A stretch of 64,000 bases of DNA from Pseudaminobacter soli (ex Li et al. 2025) (GCF_003012705.1 NZ_PXYL01000004.1:310001-374000); one strand, 5' to 3'; shown: positions 45,116-55,352, numbered from the stretch's first letter. Numbers and translations are program-made. Notes: generated by a model from the letters alone, not told the origin.

Positions 45116-46546
45116 TCACGTGCGCTTTTTGGCGCGGCCGGCAAACGGATTGTCCGGCGCCCGCAGCACCATGCGGATCGGCACGCCCGGCATGTCGAAG
45201 GATTCGCGCAGGCTGTTCACCAGATAACGCACATAGGACTGAGGCATGGCCTCGGGCCGCGTGCAGGACAGCACAAAACCCGGTGGCCGGGTCTTGGCCT
45301 GGGTGATGTACTTGATCTTGAGGCGGCGGCCAGCGACCGCGGGCGGCGGATGGTGCCCCAAAATGCGTTCCAGCCAGCGATTGAGACGCCCGGTGGAGAC
45401 GCGGCGGTTCCAGACCTGGTGGGTCTTCAGCACCGCGTCCATCAACTTGTCCAGGCCACGCCCGGTCTCGGCCGAAACGGGAACCGCCAGCAGGCCGCGT
45501 ACCTGCGGCAGCAGCCGGGCGGTTTTCTCGTGCAGGTCGGCCAGCGTTGCCTGCGGGTTCTCGATCAGGTCCCACTTGTTGAAGGCCAGCACCAGCCCCC
45601 GCCCCTCGCGGATGATGAGGTCGGCGATCTGCAGGTCCTGCTTCTCGAAGGGAATGGTGGCGTCGAAGACGACGATGACGATCTCGGCGAAACGGATCGC
45701 GCGCAGGCCGTCGGCGACCGACAGCTTCTCGAGCTTCTCCTGGACCTTGGCCTTGCGGCGCATGCCGGCGGTGTCGAACAGCCGGATGAGACGGCCGCGC
45801 CACTCCCAGTCGACCGAGATCGAATCGCGGGTGATGCCGGCCTCGGGACCGGTCAGCAGCCGCTCCTCGTCGATCAGCGCGTTGATCATCGTCGACTTGC
45901 CGGCGTTCGGCCGCCCAACGACGGCGATGCGCATCGGCTTGGTTTCGTCATAGGCGAGTTCGACGTCGGGGTCGGCGATGTCCTCACCGACGAGAACTTC
46001 CGTCAGCGGATGATCCTCAGCCTCTTCCTCGTCCTCGCCGAAAGCGCGCTCTTCGCCAATCGCCTCGATGATCGCCTCGCGAAGGTCGGGCATGCCCTGC
46101 CCGTGCTCGGCGGAAATCGGGATCGGCTCACCCAAGCCAACTTCCCAGGCTTCCAGCATGCCGCCCTGCGCGCCGCGTGCCTCAGCCTTGTTGGCCACGA
46201 GCACGACGGGCTTGCCCGAACGGCGCACGACGTCGGCAAAGGCCTTGTCGTCCGGCATCAGACCAGACTTCGAATCGACCACGAACAGGACGAGATCGGC
46301 TTCGTTGATGGCGAGTTCGGTCTGCGCCCGCATGCGGCCCTGCAGCGTCGCGGCTGCAGCCGTCTCGAAGCCGGCGGTGTCGATGACCTCGAAATTCAGA
46401 TCGTAAAGCTTGGCTGCATGGACGCGGCGGTCGCGCGTCACGCCCGGCGTGTCGTCGACGAGCGCCAGCTTCTTGCCGACAAGGCGGTTGAAAAGCGTGG
46501 ACTTGCCGACGTTAGGCCGTCCGATGATGGCGACTTTGAAGCTCAT
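45116..46546 (-). CDS. der: Ribosome biogenesis GTPase Der (EngA)
   Basis: A 476-residue double GTPase needed for 50S subunit maturation. G domain 1 carries [16 protein letters not shown] and DTPG. G domain 2 carries [28 protein letters not shown] and the specificity motif NKWD. A C-terminal KH-like domain follows. An acidic linker ([11 protein letters not shown]) separates the G domains. It is probably co-transcribed with the TPR gene 9 bases upstream. Confidence 0.97.
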   Translation of the reverse strand: MSFKVAIIGRPNVGKSTLFNRLVGKKLALVDDTPGVTRDRRVHAAKLYDLNFEVIDTAGFETAAAATLQGRMRAQTELAINEADLVLFVVDSKSGLMPDDKAFADVVRRSGKPVVLVANKAEARGAQGGMLEAWEVGLGEPIPISAEHGQGMPDLREAIIEAIGEERAFGEDEEEAEDHPLTEVLVGEDIADPDVELAYDETKPMRIAVVGRPNAGKSTMINALIDEERLLTGPEAGITRDSISVDWEWRGRLIRLFDTAGMRRKAKVQEKLEKLSVADGLRAIRFAEIVIVVFDATIPFEKQDLQIADLIIREGRGLVLAFNKWDLIENPQATLADLHEKTARLLPQVRGLLAVPVSAETGRGLDKLMDAVLKTHQVWNRRVSTGRLNRWLERILGHHPPPAVAGRRLKIKYITQAKTRPPGFVLSCTRPEAMPQSYVRYLVNSLRESFDMPGVPIRMVLRAPDNPFAGRAKKRT

Positions 46547-46555
46547 CGGACCCTA

Positions 46556-47221
46556 TCAGGACGCCGCGCCCGAACCGCGGATCAGTTCGGACATCATTGT
46601 GGCGCGTTCGCGCGCGTTGCGCGGGGCGCCATCATCGGAGGAAATCTGGTTGAACAGCTTCAGCGCGTCGGCGGCCTTGCCTTCCTTCCAGGCGGACAGG
46701 CCGAGCGCCTCGCGCGCCGAGCTGCGCAGCGGATTGGTGTCGGCGGTCAGGTCCTCGACCCGCTTGGCGACGTCGGCATAGGAGCCGTGATCGACCAGGA
46801 TGTAGGCGGCGCGGAGGCGAGCGATGTCGCGCATAATGGACGGAATTGCGGAGTCAGCGGCAACGGCGTCGAACTCCTTCACCGCACCGTCGACGTCGCC
46901 CTTGTCGATCAGCACCGTTGCGGCGCGCATACGCGCCAGCACCGGATAGGCGCCATAGCCGTCCTGCTCCAGCGTCTTGAGAGCCGCGAGCGCATCATCC
47001 GGCTTGCCGGAATTGGCCAGCGTCAGCGCCTGCAGGAACTCGTCGCCGGAATGGCTGGCCTGCCGTTCGGCCCAGTATTCGTAACCGACGAAGGCCGCCG
47101 TGCCGAGCACAACCAGGATCGCGGCCACGATCGCAATCGGGCCGAAACGCTCCCAGATGAGGCGTGCGCGCTCCTGGCGGATTTCCTCATTTACTTCGCG
47201 GATGAAACTGTCGTCCGACAT
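46556..47221 (-). CDS. YfgM-like TPR membrane protein
   Basis: A 221-residue protein with a cytosolic N-terminus. One membrane helix (FGPIAIVAAILVVLGTAAFV, about 27-46) is followed by a periplasmic TPR-like domain, matching the TPR_21/YfgM family that sits beside der (and often bamB) in proteobacteria. In E. coli YfgM is an ancillary SecYEG chaperone; the same role here is inference. It lies 9 bases upstream of der. Confidence 0.88.
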   Translation of the reverse strand: MSDDSFIREVNEEIRQERARLIWERFGPIAIVAAILVVLGTAAFVGYEYWAERQASHSGDEFLQALTLANSGKPDDALAALKTLEQDGYGAYPVLARMRAATVLIDKGDVDGAVKEFDAVAADSAIPSIMRDIARLRAAYILVDHGSYADVAKRVEDLTADTNPLRSSAREALGLSAWKEGKAADALKLFNQISSDDGAPRNARERATMMSELIRGSGAAS

Positions 47222-47439
47222 TCGCTCAAACCATGTTTGCCCAGACCGGGCTGTTGTGAGCCAGCGTTTTAGCGATATTTCGCCGGCATGGAAGGGGGCG
47301 AGGCGGAAAAACGCCGATTGCCATCCGGAGCGGGCGAAAAGACCGGTTCGTTAACCGGTCGGACACCATGATTGCCCGCAACCACGCCACATTCTCGACA
47401 TATGCCTGCCTGCCTTCATTTTCAGCCAGAACCGGAGCA

Positions 47440-48441
47440 ATGTCAGTAATTTTTCGTGCCTTTACGCTTGCCTGCGTCTCGTTTTCCCTCACTTGTCCGG
47501 CATTTGCCGACGAATCTCCCGCGCAGCGGCCGCAATATGTCATCATCTCGTTCGACGGCGCCCATGAACTGGCGCAGTGGCAGCGCAGTCGCAGCCTGGC
47601 CGCCCGCACCGGCGCGCGGTTCACCTATTTCCTGTCCTGCGTCTTCCTGCTCAGCCGCGAAAACCGCAACGAATATCACGCGCCGGGAAAATCGGCGGGA
47701 CGCTCCAATGTCGGCTTTGCCCAATCGAAGGACGAAGTGCGGCAGCGGCTCGCCCAAATCTGGCTCGCGCATTCCGAAGGCCACGACATCGCCAGCCATG
47801 CCTGCGGCCATTTCGACGGCAAGGACTGGACCAAGGCCGACTGGCTGAACGAGTTTTCCTCCTTCTCGCGCATCGTGCGCGACGCCTACAAGATCAACGG
47901 TATCGAGGGCGAGCCAGAAGGCTGGAAGCAGTTTGCCGAGACCGGCATTTCAGGCTTCCGCGTGCCCTATCTGTCCGACGGCAAGGCGCTCTACTCGGCG
48001 CTTTCGGAAAAGAATTTCGCCTACGACGCCAGCGGCATCTCGCGCGGGCCGGCCGAGCCGCAGATGGTCGACGGCATGATGCGCTTTGCGCTGCCGCAGA
48101 TTCCCGAAGGACCGCAGAAGCGTCCGATCATCGCCATGGACTACAATCTGTTCGTACGCCATTCAGGCGGCATCGAGCGCAAGGACGCCGATGGCGCGTT
48201 CGAGAACCGCGCCTATGAAGCCTTCCGCGCGGCCTTCGACCGCGAATACGACGGCAAGCGCGTACCGCTAGGGATGGGGTTTCACTTTACGCTGATGAAT
48301 GGCGGCGCCTATTGGCGGGCGCTGGAGCGCTTCGCGGGCGAAGTGTGCGTGAAGGCTGACGTCAAATGCGTCAGCTATGCCGACTATCTCGCCGACCAGC
48401 GGGCAGCCGGCAAGACCCAGACGGGCAATGTCGGCGGCTGA
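47440..48441 (+). CDS. Secreted polysaccharide deacetylase family protein
   Basis: A 333-residue product with a signal peptide (MSVIFRAFTLACVSFSLTCP, cut near AFA). A NodB-like barrel contains YVIISFDGAHELAQW (catalytic and metal Asp), HDIASHACGHFDG (metal His pair) and FRVPYLSDG. The C-terminal GMGFHFTLMNGGAYW supplies the last His. Substrate candidates are cell-wall or exopolysaccharide N-acetyl groups. GGAGC precedes ATG 47440. Its stop codon lies in the loop of its terminator. Confidence 0.88.
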   Translation: MSVIFRAFTLACVSFSLTCPAFADESPAQRPQYVIISFDGAHELAQWQRSRSLAARTGARFTYFLSCVFLLSRENRNEYHAPGKSAGRSNVGFAQSKDEVRQRLAQIWLAHSEGHDIASHACGHFDGKDWTKADWLNEFSSFSRIVRDAYKINGIEGEPEGWKQFAETGISGFRVPYLSDGKALYSALSEKNFAYDASGISRGPAEPQMVDGMMRFALPQIPEGPQKRPIIAMDYNLFVRHSGGIERKDADGAFENRAYEAFRAAFDREYDGKRVPLGMGFHFTLMNGGAYWRALERFAGEVCVKADVKCVSYADYLADQRAAGKTQTGNVGG

Positions 48442-48456
48442 GCCGCCGACATTTTT
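48429..48456 (+). terminator. Terminator with the stop codon in its loop
   Basis: TGTCGGCGGC (48429-48438) pairs with GCCGCCGACA (48442-48451), a perfect 10-bp stem. The loop TGA is the stop codon of the deacetylase. TTTTT follows (48452-48456). The last codons of the gene thus encode the left arm. Confidence 0.9.
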
Positions 48457-48462
48457 CTCTCA

Positions 48463-49725
48463 TCAATAGTGGTCCGTAGCGGCAACCCGCCCTTCGACAT
48501 AGCGCTGGTCGATGCCCGGCAGCGGCTCACCTTCAAGCGCAGCCTCGAACGTCCGCAGACGCTTGTAGATGGACAAGAGCTCGATGATGGTCGGCCAGGA
48601 GTTGACCAGATACTGGAACGACGAAGTCACCTGCGTAAACGCGTTGCTGATCTGGGTCATGAGGCCCAACGTAATCGTGCCGGCAACGAGCGACGGCGCA
48701 ATCAGGATGATTGAGAAAACGTTGTTGGCCTGCAGATAGAGATAGCGGAAGACGTTGAAATACACGTAGTGGAAGTACATGCGGAAGTAGTTCCGGCGCA
48801 CATTGCTGAAGAGCTGAGTCAGGGTCATCGGTTGGGCGCGATCGACATGGTCTTCGCCATAGACCAGCTCCTTGCGGTACGCAGCTTCGACGCGCTGATT
48901 GCGGAACTGAAGCCCCGGAAGCTTGACGCCAACTACGGCAAGCAGAACTGTTCCGAAAACCGACCAGGCAATAGCCGCCAGCACCAGCGGATCCGGCACT
49001 GAGCCAACGATCGGCAGCTCGGTGATGTGCTCGGAAAGGCGTATCAAAAGCGGGGTAAAGGCGATGAGCGTCATGATCGAGTCGATCAGATTACCGCCCA
49101 GCCCCTCCACGATCGTCGAAAACCGCATGGAGTCTTCCTGGACACGCTGCGCAGCGCCTTCGATGTGGCGCAGCTTCTGCCAGTTGTGGACATAGAAATC
49201 GTTCATCGCCGTCCGCCAACGGAAGACGTAGTGGCTGACGAGGAAGACCGTAAGCGCGCTGATGACGACCGCCACACCCGCGATGCCCATGAAGGTTCCG
49301 ATCTCCCAGTAGATCGCGCTGGCCTCAGCCTTCACCTTGCCGGAGATTATGTTCTGGATCAGGTCATAGAAAGGCCCATACCAGTTGTTGATCGCGACGC
49401 TCACTTGCACCTGGAAGTAGGTGATGAACAGGATGAGCGCCGAGCCGAGGATCGACCAGCGCTGCCAGCGGTGCGGCGAGAACACGCTCCAGAAGGCATA
49501 GAACAGGGCCACGCTAACGGCGAAGTAGAGATAGAACCAGAGGAATGGCCCTGACCAGAACACCGAGATACCGACAATTGGCGGTGCGTCAAACGGAGCC
49601 GGCGGCATGCCGAACATGGCGCCCAGCCCCTGCCCTCCGAAGTACCAAAGCAGCGTGACAAGGGCTGCCCACAGAGCTGCCGAAATGAAGAACAGTTTCG
49701 GCCTTGGGAAAAACGATACAAACAC
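48463..49725 (-). CDS. bacA: BacA/SbmA-type peptide transporter
   Basis: A 420-residue inner-membrane protein of the SbmA/BacA family, proton-driven importers of proline-rich and other antimicrobial peptides. Several membrane helices are visible. Family landmarks are [27 protein letters not shown] and the region [20 protein letters not shown]. In rhizobia BacA is needed for survival against plant NCR peptides; in Brucella for chronic infection. No nodulation genes are in this window. Transcription is convergent with the deacetylase gene. Confidence 0.93.
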   Translation of the reverse strand: MFVSFFPRPKLFFISAALWAALVTLLWYFGGQGLGAMFGMPPAPFDAPPIVGISVFWSGPFLWFYLYFAVSVALFYAFWSVFSPHRWQRWSILGSALILFITYFQVQVSVAINNWYGPFYDLIQNIISGKVKAEASAIYWEIGTFMGIAGVAVVISALTVFLVSHYVFRWRTAMNDFYVHNWQKLRHIEGAAQRVQEDSMRFSTIVEGLGGNLIDSIMTLIAFTPLLIRLSEHITELPIVGSVPDPLVLAAIAWSVFGTVLLAVVGVKLPGLQFRNQRVEAAYRKELVYGEDHVDRAQPMTLTQLFSNVRRNYFRMYFHYVYFNVFRYLYLQANNVFSIILIAPSLVAGTITLGLMTQISNAFTQVTSSFQYLVNSWPTIIELLSIYKRLRTFEAALEGEPLPGIDQRYVEGRVAATDHY

Positions 49726-49944
49726 GCGGGTGAGATCCTTGTAGCGCGCGATGCGCTGTTGCGATTGACCGGCATGAAGTCATAGTTCTCCGCGAAAGAA
49801 AACGCTGTTCTGCCGGCGCCGTTATGCCCCACAAAACGACAATTGTGGCGATTTTGACGCAAGGGCAAGGTGCGGCGACGCGACAGTTTACCTTTCTTGG
49901 TCTCGCGCATACACATTTCGGAGAGACATGCCGGAGACATTTTC

Positions 49945-50352
49945 ATGAACGAGACCGCAGTCGCCACCGTCGGACTCTACGCCGTTCTCAACATGGCAAT
50001 ACTGTTCTGGCTGGTGGTGGCGACGAGCCAGCTCCGGCGTCGCTACAAAGTCTGGATCGGCAATGGCGGCGTGGCTCACCTGGAGCGCGTCATGCGCGGT
50101 CACGCCAACGCCATCGAGCACATGCCGATGACGATGTTGCTGCTTCTGATCACGGCGCTTCTGGGAACGTCGGTGGTTGCGCTGCACCTGCTCGGCGTGG
50201 CGTTTACGGCCGGGCGCGCGCTGCACGCCTGGCACTTCATCGAAGAAAAGGGCGCCCGCTGGCAGCGGGAAATCGGCTTTGGCCTGAGCGGCCTGGCGAC
50301 CATCGTGACGATGACCACGCTTCTGGGGCATGCGTTCCGGCTTCTTCTCTGA
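49945..50352 (+). CDS. MAPEG family membrane protein
   Basis: A 135-residue product with four predicted membrane helices. It contains RRRYKVWIGNGGVAHLERVM and RGHANAIEHMPMTMLLLL, which hold the HANAIEH motif of MAPEG proteins (microsomal glutathione transferase-like), plus GRALHAWHFIEEKG. GGAGAC precedes ATG 49945. Glutathione-linked detoxification is the family theme; the substrate is unknown. Confidence 0.9.
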   Translation: MNETAVATVGLYAVLNMAILFWLVVATSQLRRRYKVWIGNGGVAHLERVMRGHANAIEHMPMTMLLLLITALLGTSVVALHLLGVAFTAGRALHAWHFIEEKGARWQREIGFGLSGLATIVTMTTLLGHAFRLLL

Positions 50353-50370
50353 CCTAGGCCTTCCGCAGGC

Positions 50371-50568
50371 CTAGCGACAGCCTTCCTGCGAAACACCGCC
50401 ATCCCCAAAGCCGCAGCCACGATTGAACGGCAGGTCGCCGAGTTCGCGTTCGGACATCGCGCCGAGCGCGGGGTGCGCGAGCGGATCGTGGCTCCACGCC
50501 GGAAATTCATCCTGAACGCCATCGCCACGCGGGCCGAAAAGCGCATGAATGAGTGAGATAATCTTCAT
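50371..50568 (-). CDS. Small conserved hypothetical protein
   Basis: A 65-residue product MKIISLIHALFGPRGDGVQD, then WSHDPLAHPALGAMSERELG and a Gly-rich end. GGGGAGAAACGGCG before ATG 50568 is a good ribosome site. The ending LPFNRGCGFGDGG is uncharged, and no domain is recognised. The SHDPLAHPAL..M..RELGDLPF pattern recalls small DUF1127-region proteins of rhizobia. It is divergent from the LysR gene by 89 bases. An 8-bp hairpin, CTAGGCCT/AGGCCTAG (50354-50374), spans its stop. Confidence 0.6.
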   Translation of the reverse strand: MKIISLIHALFGPRGDGVQDEFPAWSHDPLAHPALGAMSERELGDLPFNRGCGFGDGGVSQEGCR

Positions 50569-50657
50569 CGCCGTTTCTCCCCTTGACCGCCCACATTTTC
50601 GATATTTCGGCCCGCGCAGCAATCGACATTTCGCGATGCCGAGTTTAGAAAATCTGT

Positions 50658-51599
50658 ATGCTGACCCTGAACAACATCCATCTCAACGGGCTGCGCGCGG
50701 TGGAAGTGGTCGCGCGGCGCGGCTCACTCTTGAAAGCCGCCGAGGAACTGGGCGTGTCGCCGAGCGCGGTCAGCCAGCAAATAAACCGGACCGAAAAGCA
50801 GCTCGGGAGAACGCTGTTCGAGCGCACGCCTGCGGGCCTCGTTCCCACCGAGTTCGGCCTCGCCTTCACCGCGCGCCTCGCTGCCGGCTTCCGCGAACTC
50901 GCCCAGGCGGTGTCGCTCGCCGACGACCGCACCGCGAACACGCTGATCGTCTCTGTCGCGCCGGCCTTCGCCTCGCGCTGGCTGGTGCCGCGCCTCAGCC
51001 GGTTCTTCAAGCTCCATCCGGAAATCCTGGTTCGCATCGACGCATCGACTCAAATCGTCGATCTTGGCCGCTCGGACGTCGACGTGGCGATACGGCTGGG
51101 CGAAGGACACTGGCCGGGCGCGCGTGCCGAGTTGCTACTGCCTATGGAGATCTTTCCCGTCTGCTCGCCGCATATCGCCCGGAAGCTGAAATCGATCGAC
51201 GATCTCGCCAGAAGCTGGGTGATCATCGACGAAAACAGCATGATCTCATGGGAGAGCTGGTTCCAAGCCGCCGGCGTCGCTCCCGTCATGCCGCAGCAGG
51301 GCGCTAGCTTCACCGACCCGATCCTCTGCCTGGAATCGGTGATTGCCGGCCATGGCATCATGCTGGCCTGGCAGTTCCTGGCCGCGGATGCGCTGGCCGA
51401 CGGCCGGCTCGTTGCGCCCTTCGGCATTTCGGCACAGACCGAGTTCGGGCACTATCTCGTCACCGCGGAAGGCCAGCGCCCGAGCCGCAAGGTCGATTGC
51501 TTCCGCAACTGGATCAACGAAGAAGTGAAGACGACAGTGGCCAATATGCGCGCGGCAACACCGCATGCGGCGCCCGGCGGTGGTGTTCAACCAACCTGA
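50658..51599 (+). CDS. LysR-family regulator, GcvA-like
   Basis: A 313-residue regulator. The N-terminal HTH (NGLRAVEVVARRGSLLKAAE then LGVSPSAVSQQINRTEKQLG) and a periplasmic-binding-like effector domain (about 95-300) with SDVDVAIRLGEGHWPG place it in the GcvA/AmpR subgroup. It lies 45 bases upstream of the aminopeptidase gene on the same strand, so it may regulate it. The effector is unknown. Confidence 0.9.
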   Translation: MLTLNNIHLNGLRAVEVVARRGSLLKAAEELGVSPSAVSQQINRTEKQLGRTLFERTPAGLVPTEFGLAFTARLAAGFRELAQAVSLADDRTANTLIVSVAPAFASRWLVPRLSRFFKLHPEILVRIDASTQIVDLGRSDVDVAIRLGEGHWPGARAELLLPMEIFPVCSPHIARKLKSIDDLARSWVIIDENSMISWESWFQAAGVAPVMPQQGASFTDPILCLESVIAGHGIMLAWQFLAADALADGRLVAPFGISAQTEFGHYLVTAEGQRPSRKVDCFRNWINEEVKTTVANMRAATPHAAPGGGVQPT

Positions 51600-51644
51600 A
51601 CGGCGCTATGACTTTTCGCAAATGACCACAGGAGCAGTTTCGTC

Positions 51645-52895
51645 ATGACCTCCCACACGAGCGCAACCGCCGCAATCGATCCCGTCAAGCTCGACCGTCT
51701 GGCCGAGGTGGCGGTGAAAGTCGGCCTGGATCTGCAGCCGGGCCAGGACCTGGTGCTGACCGCGCCGATCTCGGCGCTGTCGCTGGTTCGCCGCATAGCC
51801 GAGCATGCCTACAAGGCCGGCGCGGGCATCGTCACCCCGATCTTTTCCGATGACGAGATGACGCTCGCGCGCTACCGCTTCGCGCCCGATTCCAGCTTCG
51901 ACCGCGCCGAGGGCTGGCTCTACGAAGGCATGGCCAAGGCCTATGCCGGCAACGCCGCGCGCCTTGCCGTGCGCGGCGACAACCCCATGCTGCTGGCGGC
52001 CGAAGACCCGGCGAAGGTCTCTCGCGCGAACAGGGCGACCTCGACCGCCTATCGCCCGGCGCTGGAGAAGATCACCGGCTTCGACATCAACTGGAATATC
52101 GTCGCCTTCCCGACGCCGGCCTGGGCCAAGCTCGTGTTCCCCAACGAGCCGGAAGACATCGCCGTCGCCAAGCTGGCCGATGCGATCTTCGCCGCCTCGC
52201 GCGTCGACAAGGACGATCCGGTCGCGGCCTGGAAGGAGCACAACGCAACGCTCGCCCGCCGCACCGCCTGGCTGAACGGCAAGGCCTTCCACGCCCTGCG
52301 CTTCCGTGGCCCGGGCACCGACCTGACGGTGGGGCTGGCGGACGGCCACAAGTGGAACGGCGGCGCGGAGCGGGCCAAGAACGGAATCGTCTGCAACCCC
52401 AACATCCCGACCGAGGAAGTGTTCACGACACCGCATGCCCATCGCGTCGAAGGCCATGTGACGAGCACCAAGCCGCTGTCCTATCAGGGCACGCTGATCG
52501 ACCAGATTTCCGTGCGCTTCGAAGGCGGACGCATCGTCGAGGCGAGTGCTGCGCGCGGCGCGGATGTGCTGAACAAGGTTCTCGACACCGACGAAGGCGC
52601 GCGGCGCCTGGGTGAAGTGGCACTGGTGCCGCACTCCTCGCCGATCTCGCGGAGCGGCCTGTTGTTCTACAACACGCTGTTCGACGAAAATGCCGCGAGC
52701 CACATCGCGCTCGGCCAGTGCTACGCCACGTGCTTCACCGACAGCAACCTGACGCCGCAGGAGGTCGCCGCGCGCGGCGGCAATTCCAGCCTCATCCATA
52801 TCGATTGGATGATCGGCTCCGGCCAGATCGACATCGACGGGCTGGACAAGGACGGCAATGCCGAGCCGGTGATGCGCCAGGGCGAATGGGCCTGA
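51645..52895 (+). CDS. M29-family metallo-aminopeptidase
   Basis: A 416-residue thermophilic-aminopeptidase-type enzyme releasing N-terminal residues with two metal ions. Ligand candidates are Glu in NIPTEEVFTTPH, Glu in GEVALVPHSSPIS, His in FDENAASHIALG, and His and Asp in LIHIDWMIGSGQIDIDG. The usual N-terminal helical start is KLDRLAEVAVKVGLDLQPGQ. It follows the LysR gene and ends at a strong terminator. Confidence 0.93.
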   Translation: MTSHTSATAAIDPVKLDRLAEVAVKVGLDLQPGQDLVLTAPISALSLVRRIAEHAYKAGAGIVTPIFSDDEMTLARYRFAPDSSFDRAEGWLYEGMAKAYAGNAARLAVRGDNPMLLAAEDPAKVSRANRATSTAYRPALEKITGFDINWNIVAFPTPAWAKLVFPNEPEDIAVAKLADAIFAASRVDKDDPVAAWKEHNATLARRTAWLNGKAFHALRFRGPGTDLTVGLADGHKWNGGAERAKNGIVCNPNIPTEEVFTTPHAHRVEGHVTSTKPLSYQGTLIDQISVRFEGGRIVEASAARGADVLNKVLDTDEGARRLGEVALVPHSSPISRSGLLFYNTLFDENAASHIALGQCYATCFTDSNLTPQEVAARGGNSSLIHIDWMIGSGQIDIDGLDKDGNAEPVMRQGEWA

Positions 52896-52920
52896 AGTCG
52901 GCCTCAGCAATCTCGAGCAC

Positions 52921-52949
52921 AAAGGGCGGCACAAGCCGCCCTTTTTCGT
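52921..52949 (+). terminator. Terminator after the M29 aminopeptidase gene
   Basis: AAAGGGCGGC (52921-52930), loop ACAA, and GCCGCCCTTT (52935-52944) form a perfect 10-bp stem, followed by TTCGTTT. It lies 25 bases after the stop codon and before the converging ArsC-like gene. Confidence 0.9.
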
Positions 52950-52971
52950 TTGGTAGGAAGAGCCCCTGCCC

Positions 52972-53325
52972 TCAGCCAGCCGCCAGCGCCCGGGCGTAGA
53001 GCTCGGGCTTGAAGCCGACGAGGCGCCGGTCGCCAAGGTCGAGCACCGGGCGCTTCACCATCGAAGGCTGCGCCAGCATCAGCGCCATTGCCTTTTCGGC
53101 GTCGAGACCTTCCCGGTCGGCATCAGGCAGCTTGCGGAACGTCGTGCCGGCCCGGTTCAGCAGCGTCTCCCAGCCGAGTTCCTCGCACCAGCCGGCAAGG
53201 CGCTCGCGATCGAGACCTTCGGTCTTGTAATCGTGGAAGGCATGGGCGACGCCGTGTTCTTCCAGCCAGGCACGCGCCTTCTTCATGGTATCGCAGTTCT
53301 TGATGCCATAGATGGTAACGGTCAA
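52972..53325 (-). CDS. ArsC/Spx/YffB-family thioredoxin-fold protein
   Basis: A 117-residue protein starting MTVTIYGIKNCDTMKKARAW. The ArsC-like Cys is in NCDTMKKA (CxxT), and a C-terminal SMVKRPVLDLGDRRLVGFKP replaces the arsenate reductase Arg loop. It fits the YffB/Spx-like glutathione-dependent reductase group rather than true ArsC. It is a separate paralogue of the frameshifted arsC at 13308. The role is unknown. Confidence 0.88.
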   Translation of the reverse strand: MTVTIYGIKNCDTMKKARAWLEEHGVAHAFHDYKTEGLDRERLAGWCEELGWETLLNRAGTTFRKLPDADREGLDAEKAMALMLAQPSMVKRPVLDLGDRRLVGFKPELYARALAAG

Positions 53326-53575
53326 AGCAATTCCTCTCGTGACGCCGATGGGTATCCCAGACTTAGCCGCCGAGAGGCCAGTTGCCGAGTATGCGATACC
53401 TGCTCGGACCCACTTCGCTGTGGACGATTACATGCGACAGGACGTAGCGGGCCCCGCCCGGATAGACCATCGCTAAACGGAATGTGAACCTTTGAAATCT
53501 ATTGCCGGGCTAACCGCAGGCGCACCTTGCGGAGCAGCCGATCCGCAGTCGGCAGAATGCCCAGAAGGAACGAAA

Positions 53576-55171
53576 ATGTCCGGAAACCCCGCTGCCACCG
53601 ACCCCGCCATTGCCCGGCGCCTAGCCTTTGTACGCTTTGATTCCGAAGCGCGTGCGGCCCTCAACGAGGTGAAGCCGGCCATCGAAGCGGCGCTCCCTGC
53701 CGCGATGGACAGCTTTTACGGTCACATCGGCGGTTTCGAGGAAGCCCGCCAGTTCTTCGGCGCCAGCCCCCAGAGAATGCAGGCTGCGGCTGGGCGTCAG
53801 ATCAAGCACTGGAGCGCGATCGCGGGAGCAAATTTCGGCGACGACTACGTGCAGTCGGCCAAGCGGATCGGCAAGATCCATGCGGACATTGGCCTTGAGC
53901 CGCGCTGGTATGTCGGCGGCTACACGGTGATCATCGACGAGCTCACTTCGGTCGTGCTCGAGCAACTCTGGCCGAAGGCTCTCGGTATCCAGGCCCCGGG
54001 GCGGGAAAGGGCGAGCCGCGCGCTGAGCGCGCTGCTGAAGGCTTCGCTTTTCGACATGGAGCTCGTGATCTCGACCTATCTGGAAGAGTCCGAGCGGCGG
54101 CGGCTCGAAGCCGAAGCCGCCCGTGAAAAGGCGGAGAACGAGCAGCGCATGGCGCTGACCTCGCTTGCCGAGGCGATCGACCAGCTTTCCAAGGGCCGCA
54201 TCAACTATCGGATCGACGGGGTCGATACGCCGACCTACGCCGCTATCCGCGACGACTTCAACCGCGCGATGGAACTGCTTGAGGAAGCCATCGGCCGCAT
54301 CCATGGAAACTCGGCTGAGATCCGGGACGGCTCTTCCAAGATCGTGCAGGCAGCCGACGATCTGGCTCGCCGCACTGAGCACCAGGCCGCAAGCCTCGAG
54401 GAGACGGCAGCCGCCCTCGAAGAGATCTCGCAAGCCACGTCTCAGACCGCCAGCGGCGCGCTGAAGGCCAATGGCGTGGCGCAGGACGCCAAGTCCAGCG
54501 CCCAGTCCAGCAGCCAGGCCATGCGCGACCTGATCGTCGCCATGTCGGAGATCGACAGCTCGGCGCAGCAGATTGGCCAGATCGTCTCGCTGATCGACGA
54601 CATCGCATTCCAGACCAACCTTCTGGCGCTCAACGCCGGCGTCGAGGCCGCCCGTGCAGGTGACGCAGGCAGAGGCTTTGCCGTCGTCGCCTCCGAGGTT
54701 CGCAGCCTGGCGCAGCGTTCGGCCGATGCCGCGCGCGAGATCAAGACGCTCATCGCCTCGTCCGGCGACCGCGTCGCGGCCGGCGTCAATCTCGTCGGCC
54801 AGACGGGCGACGCGCTTGAAGCGCTTATCAGCAAGGTCTCCGAGATCAGCGTGCTGATCGCCGATATCGCCAACTCGGCCAAGGAACAGTCGATCGGGCT
54901 GACCGGGATCAACGAGGCAGTCAACCAGCTCGATCAGGTCACCCAGCAGAACGCGGCCATGGTCGAAGAGACCACGACCGCCTCGCACGCCCTTGCCCTC
55001 GAAGCGGAGAACCTGACGACCAGCGTGTCGCATTTCGAGATCTCAAGGCAGATCCCGAGCGAGACCCCGGTCCTGCCGCAGCGGCGGCGGGCCGCGCCCT
55101 CGCTGAGGGTCGTCCGCGGCGAAGCCACCAAGCCCACGGCTTCCGCTGACGACGACTGGACCGAGTTCTGA
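53576..55171 (+). CDS. Soluble globin-coupled methyl-accepting chemotaxis protein (HemAT-like)
   Basis: A 531-residue cytosolic chemoreceptor without membrane helices. The sensor globin is residues 10-165, with proximal His102 in [25 protein letters not shown]-like or helical linker follows (about 185-245), then the MCP signalling domain (about 250-505) with the tip [20 protein letters not shown] and [17 protein letters not shown]. It ends in DWTEF, an xWxxF pentapeptide like the CheR-docking NWETF. It likely senses oxygen through heme for aerotaxis. AAGGAACG precedes ATG 53576. No che genes are near. Confidence 0.94.
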   Translation: MSGNPAATDPAIARRLAFVRFDSEARAALNEVKPAIEAALPAAMDSFYGHIGGFEEARQFFGASPQRMQAAAGRQIKHWSAIAGANFGDDYVQSAKRIGKIHADIGLEPRWYVGGYTVIIDELTSVVLEQLWPKALGIQAPGRERASRALSALLKASLFDMELVISTYLEESERRRLEAEAAREKAENEQRMALTSLAEAIDQLSKGRINYRIDGVDTPTYAAIRDDFNRAMELLEEAIGRIHGNSAEIRDGSSKIVQAADDLARRTEHQAASLEETAAALEEISQATSQTASGALKANGVAQDAKSSAQSSSQAMRDLIVAMSEIDSSAQQIGQIVSLIDDIAFQTNLLALNAGVEAARAGDAGRGFAVVASEVRSLAQRSADAAREIKTLIASSGDRVAAGVNLVGQTGDALEALISKVSEISVLIADIANSAKEQSIGLTGINEAVNQLDQVTQQNAAMVEETTTASHALALEAENLTTSVSHFEISRQIPSETPVLPQRRRAAPSLRVVRGEATKPTASADDDWTEF

Positions 55172-55239
55172 GCCATAGAGCGCAGAGCTTCAAGCATCCG
55201 CAACAGCTTTGGAAGCAAAGCCAAAGCTCCTCCGGATCG

Positions 55240-55292
55240 ACATCTAGATGTATCGTCTCGATTCTGTCGCCATAACAGCGCGCATCGAGACG
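55240..55292. repeat. Palindromic intergenic element
   Basis: ACATCTAGATGT (55240-55251) is a perfect 12-base palindrome. CGTCTCGAT (55254-55262) pairs with ATCGAGACG (55284-55292). This combination recalls intergenic elements common in Mesorhizobium, from memory only. It lies between the chemoreceptor and the DUF3592 gene and may serve as a 3'-end structure; no T-run follows. Confidence 0.5.
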
Positions 55293-55352
55293 ATTCCTTG
55301 ATGTATTCCGACACCCTGGCGTGATAAGGGTAAGTGATACGAGATGTGAGCC

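Noticed and set aside
44993-47272. A plus-strand open frame of 759 codons opposite der and the YfgM-like gene
   Set aside because: The antisense of Der with its two G domains; no motifs of its own.
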